Shown here piece by piece: positions 18,313-26,909 of a stretch of 44,627 bases of DNA. Where the stretch lies: NCBI GenBank assembly GCA_944391485.1, contig CALXTQ010000001.1, positions 1 through 44,627 of the forward strand. Direction: 5' to 3'. Under the pieces are notes generated by a model. That model searched no databases. It was not told where the DNA came from and saw only the letters and a list, made by a program, of their open reading frames with translations. Source of the DNA: an uncultured Alphaproteobacteria bacterium. GTDB taxonomy: Bacteria > Pseudomonadota > Alphaproteobacteria > RF32 > CAG-239. Made by a program: the position numbers and the translations under genes. Positions within the stretch are counted from its first letter, which is position 1; each line of letters begins with the position of its first letter.

Positions 18313-19488
18313 TTACATGTATCTGACACTTATTTCTTTTAAATACTGGCTTTGCAGCAGCCGGAATATCTTTTTGACGATATTGCGGCGGATTTCCAGT
18401 TCCATCGGGAGATTGGGGTCCTGATGGGCGATGTTGATTTTGGTGCCGACAACAAAATCAATTTTATCGCTGTCCAGCAGCAGCCGGGTTAACCGCACTG
18501 CCGCATTGTTTTTGTTCCGGTCGATGCCTTCTTTCAGCATGCGATAAACTTCCGTCAAGGTTAAAATTCCTTCCGTTACCAAATCTACCCCTTCCATGAC
18601 GGAGGCCATGGGAATTTTTTCATCAAAACTGGTTTTATCTATTTCGCATTTCAGGCAAAGTTCGCGTTCGACAATATTGGCCGTTGTTCCGCCGCAGATG
18701 GCGGTTTTGCCGTCATAAGACGAAACCAGCTCGGCAAACTCGCGGTCTTTATCTTCGTCAAACGGCGGTCCGGTCAAAACCAGAAGCTTGCGCGGTTTGC
18801 GGAAATACAAAACGACACAGCTTATATCATCTCCTGCTTTTTTTTCAACTTCTTTTTCTATGGCCTCGCGAACAATTGCTCCGGCAAGTTCGCTGGCCGA
18901 AATATAAGGGTTCTTTCTGATCTGTTTTAGAGCGAAATCCAGACAGCCCTGCCGTCCCCATCCCAACGGGTAGAGTTTGTTGCCGAGGCCTGCCTGGGTA
19001 ACGCCGTCCGAAACCATGATAATCCGATCTTCGGGCTGCGTGGTTACCTGAGAGATGCTGATAGTGCGGTCTTTCCATTTCGGAGAGGAAAGTTCCCGGC
19101 ATTTGACCGTCAGCGGTTTGCCGTCGCGGATAAACATGTGCGGCGGGTTGTCCATTTCAATGATGCGGGTTTTGCCGCCAAGCTCACTGTCGACGATGGA
19201 AAATGTGGCGTAACTGATTTTGCGGACCTGACAGATCGGCAACGCATCCATCATGACTTCGGAAGAACGCAGCAGTTCCATGTTACTTTCGACGAACTTC
19301 ATGGCCATGCGGGTGGTCATGGAAGAAAGGATATTGGCTTTGACACCGGAACCAAGCCCGTCTGACAAAATCGAAATGATCCTCTGTTCTTCGGGAATCT
19401 TTTTGGAAAATACGGTGTCGCCGAAACAGTCTTCTCCGTATTTCTGCTGCTGGAAAGTGCCTATTTCTATAAACAGAGATTCGTTCAC
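18313..19488 (-). CDS. SpoIIE/PP2C-type serine phosphatase
   Basis: The N-terminal ~230 residues follow the SpoIIE (PP2C-like) phosphatase fold: GEDCFGD (about 18-24), ILSDGLGSG (about 40-48) with the metal-binding Asp, IIMVSDGVTQAG near 150 and KKAGDDISCVVLYF near 220. These enzymes use two metal ions to remove phosphate from serine, usually on an anti-sigma antagonist. A C-terminal ~160-residue extension follows, with KTAICGGTTANIVE and a helix-rich end; I do not recognise it as a separate family. The start is GTG at 19488, 2 bp after the hydS stop, which implies translational coupling. No STAS or kinase partner is in the window, so the substrate is unknown. Confidence 0.88.
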   Translation of the reverse strand: MNESLFIEIGTFQQQKYGEDCFGDTVFSKKIPEEQRIISILSDGLGSGVKANILSSMTTRMAMKFVESNMELLRSSEVMMDALPICQVRKISYATFSIVDSELGGKTRIIEMDNPPHMFIRDGKPLTVKCRELSSPKWKDRTISISQVTTQPEDRIIMVSDGVTQAGLGNKLYPLGWGRQGCLDFALKQIRKNPYISASELAGAIVREAIEKEVEKKAGDDISCVVLYFRKPRKLLVLTGPPFDEDKDREFAELVSSYDGKTAICGGTTANIVERELCLKCEIDKTSFDEKIPMASVMEGVDLVTEGILTLTEVYRMLKEGIDRNKNNAAVRLTRLLLDSDKIDFVVGTKINIAHQDPNLPMELEIRRNIVKKIFRLLQSQYLKEISVRYM

Positions 19489-19490
19489 GG

Positions 19491-21284
19491 CTAGTAGTCC
19501 CGTTTGTTGGAGTTGGTGCGAATCGTTACCGAATTGTTGTTCTGGGTGTTGTCTTCCGCGGCAAAATCTTTGGCAATGGAACGCAGCAGCACTTCCGTTT
19601 CGGCCATGTGTTCGCCCAGAGTGCAGGCAATCTGCTGAACGGTGGCCAAGTTCTTATGAATGACCTCTTTGGCTTTTTCGGCAATCTGTTCTTTTTTCAT
19701 TTCCATAGTGGTTACGTCTTCGATAATGCCGCCGACAATTTGCTTTTTGTCGATGTTGAAGACGACAACGTCAAAAAGCTTGTCATTGAAGCGGACGTGT
19801 TCGCGGTGGATGTCCTGCTCCAAATCGAGAGATGCCGAAAACAGGTTGGTAAAATCTATAAAATCCCGCAAATCGGCACCGCGCAGGTTGTTTTTGTCGT
19901 AGATATCCGCATGCTCTTCCTCGTTCCAGAAAGTTTCGACAAACTTGTCATTATATTCCAAAATGCTCAGTCTGGCATTGGCGATGACAATTGGCGACGG
20001 AATGCAGCGGAGCAGGGCGTTGGCCTTCCGCTGGGCCTGCTGTTTCATATGCGAAACGCACATTTCGGGTTCGGCTTTTCCGGCCAGGAGAGCCCGCGCA
20101 AAATTGCGGCAGGTATCGTAACCGCAGCCGCCGCAATTGATTTCGTCTTCAATCGAATATTTGCCGATTTGCGCCAAAATGTTTTTAATGGCGGTTTCGT
20201 CATATTCGCATTCAATGACGCCGTCGGGAGCATAATCCAGAGAAATATCAACGCTGGGTTTTCTTTTTCCCGCGTCGCCGTCAAAATTTGCGTCTTTCAG
20301 GACTTCTATTCTTTTTTCAAAGCCGGATTTTTTGCTGGTCATGCAGGGGCCGGCGATGCAACCGCCTTCGCAGGCCAGACATTCGATGAATACCGGGCGG
20401 TCCAGTTTTTGTTCCCGGATGTTGCTCAGCTCGCGTCTGATGTTGTTGATGCCGGTTATCTGCATGAGATAGGCTTTTTTGCCGGTTTCGTAAGGTTTCA
20501 GCGTTTCAATCATGCCGCCTTCGACCGGGTAAGCGCGTCCTTCTTCGGCGGCATCGGGAATGAATTTATCAAAAACAGAGGTATGGATATCTTTCAAATC
20601 AATATTTTCGGCTTTAAACCAGTTTTTGAGGTCTGTGAAACTCAGACTCAAACTTAAAAGGTCCGGATGCCGGTCCGCCTCCAGTTTTTTGGCTATACAG
20701 GGGCCGACGAATACGATTTCAATGTCGCGGCCGAGAGATTCCTTGAGCAGGCGGCAGTGAGCCAGAAGCGGGGAAGACAGTTTGGTCATGCACGGCGAGT
20801 GCTCGGGAAGATATTTGTTAATATACTCAACGACGGCCGGGCAGGCTGTGGAAATAAACAGCCGGTTTGCATCCGGAGACGCCGTCTGTCCTGCTTCGTC
20901 AAGCAGCCGGGCGATATTGGCGGAAACTTCCTCGGCGCCGAGGGCCGTTTCGCTGACGCCGCGAAAGCCGAGGCGGCGGATGCCGGCAATCAGCTGCTCT
21001 TTGGAAAAACCATCGAATTCTGCGACCCAGGAGGGGGCAAGCGAGACATAAACGTCCTTGCCCGAAGCAATGAGATGCTGCGCGCGGGTCAGATCATTGC
21101 GCGGTTGTTTGGCTTTGGCGGGGCAGACTTTGTAACAGGTGCCGCAGGCTATGCACAAATCGGGTACAATCATGGCGCTGCTGTCTTCAATCTTGATAGC
21201 TTTGACCGGGCAGCGACGGACGCATTTATAGCAATCCTGGCAGTTGTTTTTTATTGTATAAAGGGGATACTCGCGGTTAGACAT
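19491..21284 (-). CDS. hydS: Group C (sensory) [FeFe]-hydrogenase with PAS domain
   Basis: The 597-residue product has, in order, two [4Fe-4S] sites (CQDCYKCVRRCP at 15-26 and CIACGTCYKVCP at 44-55), an H-cluster domain, a further FeS module (Cys384, Cys387, Cys392, Cys409) and a PAS domain (about 428-525), ending in a helical region. The H-cluster motifs are L1 STACPA with Cys148, L2 VGPCIAKKLE with Cys196 and L3 CLACEGGC with Cys305 and Cys309. Ala147 replaces the proton-relay cysteine found in catalytic enzymes, as is known for group C hydrogenases, which are thought to sense H2 or redox state. It precedes the phosphatase by 2 bp. The symbol hydS is used for this class in clostridia. Confidence 0.92.
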   Translation of the reverse strand: MSNREYPLYTIKNNCQDCYKCVRRCPVKAIKIEDSSAMIVPDLCIACGTCYKVCPAKAKQPRNDLTRAQHLIASGKDVYVSLAPSWVAEFDGFSKEQLIAGIRRLGFRGVSETALGAEEVSANIARLLDEAGQTASPDANRLFISTACPAVVEYINKYLPEHSPCMTKLSSPLLAHCRLLKESLGRDIEIVFVGPCIAKKLEADRHPDLLSLSLSFTDLKNWFKAENIDLKDIHTSVFDKFIPDAAEEGRAYPVEGGMIETLKPYETGKKAYLMQITGINNIRRELSNIREQKLDRPVFIECLACEGGCIAGPCMTSKKSGFEKRIEVLKDANFDGDAGKRKPSVDISLDYAPDGVIECEYDETAIKNILAQIGKYSIEDEINCGGCGYDTCRNFARALLAGKAEPEMCVSHMKQQAQRKANALLRCIPSPIVIANARLSILEYNDKFVETFWNEEEHADIYDKNNLRGADLRDFIDFTNLFSASLDLEQDIHREHVRFNDKLFDVVVFNIDKKQIVGGIIEDVTTMEMKKEQIAEKAKEVIHKNLATVQQIACTLGEHMAETEVLLRSIAKDFAAEDNTQNNNSVTIRTNSNKRDY

Positions 21285-21298
21285 ATGATGAGTTCTTT

Positions 21299-21550
21299 CT
21301 ATTCTTGAGAGGCTTTAAAGTGTTTTTCCAGGATGTCCAGCAGGGTTCCCTGGTCAACGTTGTTGTATTCCGTTCCGTCAATGGAGATGTTGGGGCCTTT
21401 TGAACATTTGTCGCAGCAGCGCAGTCCGGTCAGTTCAACTTCGCCGTCCAGTCCGCGGCTTTCCAGAAACTGCTGGATTAACTGCAGGTTTTTGTTGTTG
21501 CCCCGGGCAAAGCAGGAACTGCCCATACAAACCTTTATCGTTGCCGTCAT
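21299..21550 (-). CDS. Thioredoxin-like [2Fe-2S] ferredoxin, first gene of the operon
   Basis: The 83-residue product has Cys8-x4-Cys13 (CMGSSC) and Cys45-x3-Cys49 (in LRCCDKC), the NuoE-like [2Fe-2S] pattern. It is only loosely similar to the other small ferredoxin of the operon. GGGAG precedes the ATG and 14 bp separate it from hydS, so it is likely to exchange electrons with the sensor hydrogenase. A strong promoter lies upstream on the same strand. Confidence 0.85.
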   Translation of the reverse strand: MTATIKVCMGSSCFARGNNKNLQLIQQFLESRGLDGEVELTGLRCCDKCSKGPNISIDGTEYNNVDQGTLLDILEKHFKASQE

Positions 21551-21583
21551 TCATCATTTCTCCCGATTGTCAAACATGGGGAA

Positions 21584-21612
21584 ATTATATCTTTAAGCTT
21601 ATAAAAACGCAA
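21584..21612 (-). promoter_or_regulatory. Promoter of the hydrogenase operon
   Basis: On the minus strand TTGCGT and a perfect TATAAT are 17 bp apart, about 35 bp upstream of the first gene. The 113 bp divergent gap also serves the histidine kinase, so regulators binding here could affect both directions. Confidence 0.7.
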
Positions 21613-21663
21613 CGCAAATTTAAGTTTTAAGAGAATAGTTTAGCTTGTTTTTGGGCGGAGGTT

Positions 21664-22848
21664 GTGGCATTATTGGAAATCATGGACAATTCCGGAGTTT
21701 TTGCCGTGGAAAATATTTGTATTTTGATTTTTGCCCTGTCGGTTCTTGCGACCGCTGCCGGTCTGGGATACTGGGCGCTGAAGCTTCGCCGGCGCTGTGC
21801 CGAGGCGGAGCGGCTGACGCATGATCTTAATAATTTTCTGGGTGCGGTCTGCGGCGCTGCCCAATGTATCCGCAGAGATGCCGGAAACAGGGAGCAGACG
21901 GAGAAATATGCTGATCTGATACTGGAAGCCTGCTGCCGGGCAGGAGAAACGGCGCGCGGTTGTTTTTCCGCCCGGTCTTCGGAAAACGACTGCGCCGATA
22001 TTAACACATGCGTGGAAAAAAGTCTGGAGCGTCTGCGGCTGCTGGCGCCGGAAAACGTGCGTCTTGAAGCGGAGTTGTCCGCCTCGGAAAATATTGTCAG
22101 AGGCAGCGCCGCGGCTCTTGAAGGAGCTCTTCTCAATCTCGGAAAAAACGCGCTGGAGGCTTTGCCGGACGGCGGAGCCATACGAATCAGCACCCGCAGC
22201 ATTTTTCTGGATGCCGGGGCAATGGCGCGGTTTTCTCTTAAGGCAAAGCCGGGTCTGTATGGCATGATTACCGTTGCTGACGACGGACCGGGGATCGCGC
22301 CGGAAAGTGGCAGCAGAATATTTGAAAAAAACTTTACGACCAAACGTGCCGGCTGTGGACTGGGGCTGTTTTCGGTTCGCAAAACGGCGGTGTCTTGCGG
22401 CGGCGCCCTGTCGTTTGAAAGTTCCGGGCGGGGAACTGTTTTTACGCTGGCGCTTCCGGTGCTGGAAAAAGTTAAAACGTTTCCGAAAGTACTGGTTGTG
22501 GATGATGACGAGATGTTTCTGAGAATAACGGCCGATTTGCTGAAAGCTGAAAATATTGAAGCAGTCTGCGCCGGAAACGGTCGGGAGGCGGAGGAAATAT
22601 GCCGCGCCGATCCATCTGTCGGCGCGGCTCTGATAGATTTTTGCCTGCCCGGCGCAGACGGGGCGGAAGTTTTCAGAACGCTGCGGCGGATCCGTCCGGG
22701 TATAAGAGTTTTGTTTCTGACCGGAAACACCGCGGATGAAAAAATCCAAAAAATTACGGAGAAAGATCCTTTCTGCGCGCCGGCTTCCAAGCCGTGTACT
22801 GGAAAAGAGCTGCGGGAAAAGCTTGCATTCCTGTTAGCAAAAGAGTAA
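21664..22848 (+). CDS. Hybrid histidine kinase with C-terminal receiver domain
   Basis: The 394-residue product has one membrane segment (about 17-39), a DHp-type H-box LTHDLNNFLG with His53, an ATP-binding domain (N-box around Asn162, G1 DDGPG 206-210, G2 GCGLGL 230-235) and a receiver domain with DDDE (280-283), phospho-acceptor Asp325, Thr353 and Lys376. No periplasmic sensor domain is present, so the signal is probably cytoplasmic or membrane-borne. GTG at 21664 follows GGCGGAGG closely; an ATG at 21682 is an alternative. The gene is divergent from the hydrogenase operon. A role in hydrogen response is suggested only by this position. Confidence 0.85.
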   Translation: MALLEIMDNSGVFAVENICILIFALSVLATAAGLGYWALKLRRRCAEAERLTHDLNNFLGAVCGAAQCIRRDAGNREQTEKYADLILEACCRAGETARGCFSARSSENDCADINTCVEKSLERLRLLAPENVRLEAELSASENIVRGSAAALEGALLNLGKNALEALPDGGAIRISTRSIFLDAGAMARFSLKAKPGLYGMITVADDGPGIAPESGSRIFEKNFTTKRAGCGLGLFSVRKTAVSCGGALSFESSGRGTVFTLALPVLEKVKTFPKVLVVDDDEMFLRITADLLKAENIEAVCAGNGREAEEICRADPSVGAALIDFCLPGADGAEVFRTLRRIRPGIRVLFLTGNTADEKIQKITEKDPFCAPASKPCTGKELREKLAFLLAKE

Positions 22849-22924
22849 TAGTCTTGATAAAAACTTATCGGAAGTTTAGTATTAAATTCAGTTTGGCGAA
22901 AAAACTTTAAGGTTACTGCAGAAT

Positions 22925-24205
22925 ATGGCTAAAGCACAAACAAAAGCATCTGAAAGATATTTGCTTGAAACTCTGGATCGGATTGCAAAAAATTCGTTCG
23001 GGTATTCGGTGCTTTATGTAAACATATCCAAATTGAAGCCGAAAAACAGACATCCCGAATTTATCAAAATTTTTGCCCGTATGTTTGACAGTATTGTCGG
23101 GTCGGCACGGGGCATGTTTTTTATTCTGTCGAACGGCGACTTTGTTATTCTGGCCAAGGATCTTTCCACCAGTCTGGTCGACGAAGCTATTGACAAGCTG
23201 CGTCAGGGGCTTTCTGCCGATCCTGTTATCCATTCCAACGACAGCCGGGAGTTTGCGGCGATTTATGATTTCCCCGCCCAGTTTCAGATGTTTTATAATT
23301 ACATCGAGCAGATGATTGACCGTCCGGACGGCGAAACTTACGAAAGCATGGAAATCAAAAGGCCGGTGGAAGCTGGAGAAATCGAGGATATTATTCTGCG
23401 CCTTGATGCCATAGATGTTGCTGAGATTGTCAAAAGACAGAGCGTTTTGAGAATTAAGGGCGCTGGAAAGTTTGAAGTTCTGCTGCAGGAATTTTTTGTT
23501 GCGGTCAAGGATCTGAGTCTTGAGTTTGATCCGTCCCTCGACCTGGTAGCCAACCGCTGGCTTTTTATGTATCTGAGCCAGACTTTGGACAAGAAAACGC
23601 TGGCGGCGTTTTTTTCGGCCGATTTGAAAAACTGGGCGAAACAGATAAGCCTCAATCTTAATCTGTCGTCGGTTTTTTCTCGTGAGTTTGTGGATTTTGC
23701 CAAGAAGTTTCTCAAGCCGGAGCAGAAGGTTATTGTGGAAGTGAAGCTGATGGACGTCTTCAACAACCTTCCTCTTTATTTTGAAGCCAAGGATATTCTG
23801 CACCGCGGAGGTCATAAGCTGCTTATTGATGAGGTCAGTCCTTCGGCTCTGAAAATGCTGAACATCAAAAGACTGGCGCCGGACATGCTTAAGCTCTTCT
23901 GGGAACCGCTGCTCGAATATGATCTGCAGAACGACGATTTGAAAAAGGAGATCGGCGACATCGGCCGGGAAAACGTGATTCTGGCAAAATGCTCTGACGA
24001 AAAAGCCCTGAAATGGGGCGTTTCCTATGGAATTACGGCGTTTCAGGGGCCTTTTGTCGATAATCTGGAAGTGGCTATGATCAGGGCAAAATGCCCGGCG
24101 GCGAGAAAATGCACGGCTCAGGAGTGCCTGAAAAGGCGGCGCCTTTTGCTGGGTTCGGCGCGCGATATGTGCACGGATAAGGAAATGCTCGAGTTTTTAT
24201 TGTGA
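22925..24205 (+). CDS. Degenerate EAL-like protein, first of a tandem pair
   Basis: The C-terminal ~260 of 426 residues follow the order of an EAL domain: QEFFVAVKDL where EAL would be, ISLNLNLSSVF (like the NVS strand), IVEVKLMDV, a HKLLIDEVSPSALKML strand-helix in place of the DDFG loop, and GITAFQGPFV at the end. The catalytic glutamates and the DD pair are replaced, so c-di-GMP hydrolysis is unlikely. The N-terminal ~160 residues contain a GGDEF-like position (SNGDFVIL) but no active site. It may act as a scaffold or ligand-binding protein. It shares this design with the next gene, 6 bp downstream. The EAL relation is pattern-based. Confidence 0.6.
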   Translation: MAKAQTKASERYLLETLDRIAKNSFGYSVLYVNISKLKPKNRHPEFIKIFARMFDSIVGSARGMFFILSNGDFVILAKDLSTSLVDEAIDKLRQGLSADPVIHSNDSREFAAIYDFPAQFQMFYNYIEQMIDRPDGETYESMEIKRPVEAGEIEDIILRLDAIDVAEIVKRQSVLRIKGAGKFEVLLQEFFVAVKDLSLEFDPSLDLVANRWLFMYLSQTLDKKTLAAFFSADLKNWAKQISLNLNLSSVFSREFVDFAKKFLKPEQKVIVEVKLMDVFNNLPLYFEAKDILHRGGHKLLIDEVSPSALKMLNIKRLAPDMLKLFWEPLLEYDLQNDDLKKEIGDIGRENVILAKCSDEKALKWGVSYGITAFQGPFVDNLEVAMIRAKCPAARKCTAQECLKRRRLLLGSARDMCTDKEMLEFLL

Positions 24206-24211
24206 GGCAGC

Positions 24212-25501
24212 ATGTTTTTGTTTAACAACGGCAATAATAAAAATGTTCCCGAGAAGAGCGCGTCTAAGAAAAACACGCTGATTTTCGATTATCTGGCGCG
24301 CAATGAAAAAGATCTGGATTCATACCGGGCTTTGTATATTTATCTGCATAAGTTGCAAAACCAGCGGCTGAAAACGATGCAGCGTCAGGCGATGATTGAA
24401 ACCTTTGAAAATGTCGTTAAAAAAAGTGGCGGCGAGATTTTCGGCATGCCGAACGAAGATATGGTCGTTATTTTTAATCAGAAAGCGCATGACGAGATTT
24501 TGGCCTGTCTGGTCAAAATCCGGTTTCTGATACATGACGATCCGCTGCTGCAGAATGCCTTTGATCTGGAACAGATTAATTTTGTGAAGTTTTTTGACCT
24601 CGGCAACGGCGCGACGGATTTTAAAAATCTGATAAAAAGCAATATGGATGCTTATGAGACCGTTGTTCCGGCAGACAACAGAAAAAGCTCTTCCGCCGGT
24701 GCGCCGCAGCCGTCTTTTGTCGGCGGACAGCGGAAGCTGCGCCGGGAACTGACGCCGTCGATGCTGGCTAAAGTTCAGAAGGCGCTGGCAATGACTGATT
24801 TTTCGAGCCTGATCAGAAGGCAGTCGGTTTGCGCCGTGATCGGCAAGTCGCCGCCGCAGATGCTGTTTGATGAAGTTTTTGTGTCAATCGCGGATTTGCG
24901 CGATATGCTCCTGCCGGATGTGGATCTGACGGCGAATCCCTGGCTGTTTCAGCATTTGACGGAGACGCTTGACAAACGCGTTCTAGTCAGCATCAGCCGG
25001 CATGACGACGGTTCTCTGACGCAGAACTTCAGCATAAACCTCAATGTGTCGACCATATTGTCTGACGAGTTTTTGGAATTTGACGAGAATATTAATGCCT
25101 CAATGCGCTCGACAATTGTTCTGGAGCTGCAGCTGGTGGATATTTTCAGCGATATTAAGGCTTTTATTCTGGCAAAGACTTTTGCCCAGTCGCGGGGATA
25201 CAAAATCTGTATCGACGGCATTACGGTGGACAAACTCAAATATATCGACCGCTCGCATCTGACCAGCGATCTGATTAAAATCATCTGGCATCCGACGTTT
25301 ATGGATGTTATTAATGAGGACAAGCATTTTACGGATTATGTCAATAAAATGGAGCGGGCGAGGATGATCCTGTGCCGCGTTGATGATCCGCAGGCTGTCG
25401 AGGTCGGAAATTCGCTGGGCATCAATCTGTATCAGGGGCGGTATATTCAGAGACTGCTGACGGCTCAGCCGCGTAAAACCATTTTTGAAATCAGAAAATA
25501 A
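24212..25501 (+). CDS. Degenerate EAL-like protein, second of a tandem pair
   Basis: The 429-residue product parallels the preceding one over its whole length: PNEDMVVIFNQ matches SNGDFVILAK in the N-terminal half, DFSSLIRRQSV matches the neighbour's VAEIVKRQSV, NPWLFQHLTETLDKR matches NRWLFMYLSQTLDKK, and INLYQGRYIQ matches ITAFQGPFV near the end. The EAL-position residues are EVF and the DD pair is changed to DG (CIDGITVDKL). The two genes look like an ancient duplication that has diverged widely. It starts 6 bp after its neighbour; AGGCAGC is the nearest ribosome-binding sequence. Function is unknown. Confidence 0.6.
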   Translation: MFLFNNGNNKNVPEKSASKKNTLIFDYLARNEKDLDSYRALYIYLHKLQNQRLKTMQRQAMIETFENVVKKSGGEIFGMPNEDMVVIFNQKAHDEILACLVKIRFLIHDDPLLQNAFDLEQINFVKFFDLGNGATDFKNLIKSNMDAYETVVPADNRKSSSAGAPQPSFVGGQRKLRRELTPSMLAKVQKALAMTDFSSLIRRQSVCAVIGKSPPQMLFDEVFVSIADLRDMLLPDVDLTANPWLFQHLTETLDKRVLVSISRHDDGSLTQNFSINLNVSTILSDEFLEFDENINASMRSTIVLELQLVDIFSDIKAFILAKTFAQSRGYKICIDGITVDKLKYIDRSHLTSDLIKIIWHPTFMDVINEDKHFTDYVNKMERARMILCRVDDPQAVEVGNSLGINLYQGRYIQRLLTAQPRKTIFEIRK

Positions 25502-25692
25502 CTTTCGGCATTTTGTTCTGCTTGCGCGAGGCAGAGGCTGCTTCCAGCCGGCGCGGCTGGTGTTCTGCTGCGGCGGAAGCTAAATTTCTGTTCCTACGGA
25601 TAAAAAGAATAGTGCAGGAAATATTATATTTTGCAAAAAAAACAGGCGCGGTGGAAAGAATATTTTTGCAATTATTGCGGCAGCGCGCGAAA

Positions 25693-25992
25693 TCAGTCGC
25701 TGATTTCCGCTTCGTAAGCGTAAATGATTTCGGTTTCCTTGCTGTCTTCGGCGCGGCTCAACTCGCAGACAAGGAGCTTGTCCGCATCCTGCAGGCTGTC
25801 AAAAACATCGGATGAAATGCCTCTTAACATCAGACTGTCGTTTTCATTGCGGTACAGGACGGCGCTTTCAGCCTCGGCGTCCAGCTCAATGCGGGCGTCT
25901 TTGGGTTCTCCTTCGCGCTCGTACAACAGCAGCATTACTTCGTCTTCTTCGTTAATCAGAAAGTCAAACCTGTCAAAGTTATCCGAATTCAT
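25693..25992 (-). CDS. Small acidic protein, unknown
   Basis: The 99-residue product is strongly acidic (for example INEEDEVMLLLYEREGEP and LDAEAESAVLYRNEND) and has no Cys, signal or membrane segment. I do not recognise the family. The ATG at 25992 has GCGGGA about 10 bp upstream, whereas the first in-frame ATG at 26031 has no ribosome-binding site. It converges on the EAL-like pair. The gap 25502-25692 holds a CCAGCC/GGCTGG hairpin near 25545-25561 and nothing else I can support. Confidence 0.55.
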   Translation of the reverse strand: MNSDNFDRFDFLINEEDEVMLLLYEREGEPKDARIELDAEAESAVLYRNENDSLMLRGISSDVFDSLQDADKLLVCELSRAEDSKETEIIYAYEAEISD

Positions 25993-26134
25993 TGTCAAAA
26001 TCCCGCTTTTATGAATTAATGTCCCAATCATAATTAATATAATTTATTTTTACAAGACTAATGTTGATATTTGTACCTTTTTTGATGATTAGCGGCGAGA
26101 AATGGACTAAGCTCCTTTTTGGGAGGAACGGAAA

Positions 26135-26809
26135 ATGCAGGTCCTGATCGACAGGTTTATAACACTCTTAAAATGGCCGGCGGCCGTTTATATGTTTATT
26201 TCCCTGCCGGCGCTGGTGCAGTCGGTTTATTATTTTAACTTTGCGTCCTTGAAGTATATGGCTTTGTTCGGCGGATTTTTCCTTTATTTTATTATGCGGC
26301 AAATGGCGGATTCTTCTGTCAAGACCAGCATGCAGATTATTGCCCATGAGCTGACCCATGCGTTTTTTGCGCTTCTGACCCTTCACAAGGTTAAGCATAT
26401 CCGTGTCGAAGCGGATGATTCCGGTGGCTCGATGGGGTTTGAGGGAGAAGGAAACTGGTTGATTATCATTGCGCCGTATTTCTTTCCGCTGTTTGGCTTT
26501 TTCTTTATGCTGTTTATTTCCTTTTATACGTCATTTGCGCCGATGAATCTGATTTTGAACGGCATTTTGGGGTATTTTGTCGGATATCACATGGATACGG
26601 TTGCTTCGCAGATTCATGAAAAACAGACGGATCTGCCGAAAGTTTCGTACCGGTTCTGCTGGCTGTTTCTGCCCGGCGCCAATTTGTGGATCGTCGGCTC
26701 TATTCTTGCTTTCAATTCCCGCGGCTGGGATGGCGTTTTTATGTATTCCCGGCTTATCAATATGCTGAATGTCAAAAATTTTGATTATGTTCTGAACCTT
26801 GTCTTTTAA
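26135..26809 (+). CDS. Membrane protein with HExxH motif (M50-like)
   Basis: The 224-residue product has about four to five membrane segments and the motif IAHELTHAFFALLTLHKVK, in which His71, Glu72 and His75 form an HExxH zinc site at a membrane boundary. This arrangement and the following strand with GGSMGFEGEGNWL resemble M50B-type intramembrane metalloproteases. The third zinc ligand is not certain. AGGAACGGAAA precedes the ATG. It stands alone. A second HExxH membrane protein lies at 29361. Confidence 0.65.
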   Translation: MQVLIDRFITLLKWPAAVYMFISLPALVQSVYYFNFASLKYMALFGGFFLYFIMRQMADSSVKTSMQIIAHELTHAFFALLTLHKVKHIRVEADDSGGSMGFEGEGNWLIIIAPYFFPLFGFFFMLFISFYTSFAPMNLILNGILGYFVGYHMDTVASQIHEKQTDLPKVSYRFCWLFLPGANLWIVGSILAFNSRGWDGVFMYSRLINMLNVKNFDYVLNLVF

Positions 26810-26909
26810 CTGACAGCGGCGCGGAACAAATGTTTTGCCGCAGCAGGCGGGGCGGCCGTTTGTTTTCGGAGCGGCGGTTTTGTCTCGCGGGCAATGAGGA
26901 TGCCTGCCG

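Noticed and set aside
21627..22790. Long minus-strand ORFs opposite the hybrid kinase
   Set aside because: They are Ser/Arg/Pro-rich shadow frames; the plus-strand frame has complete kinase and receiver motifs.
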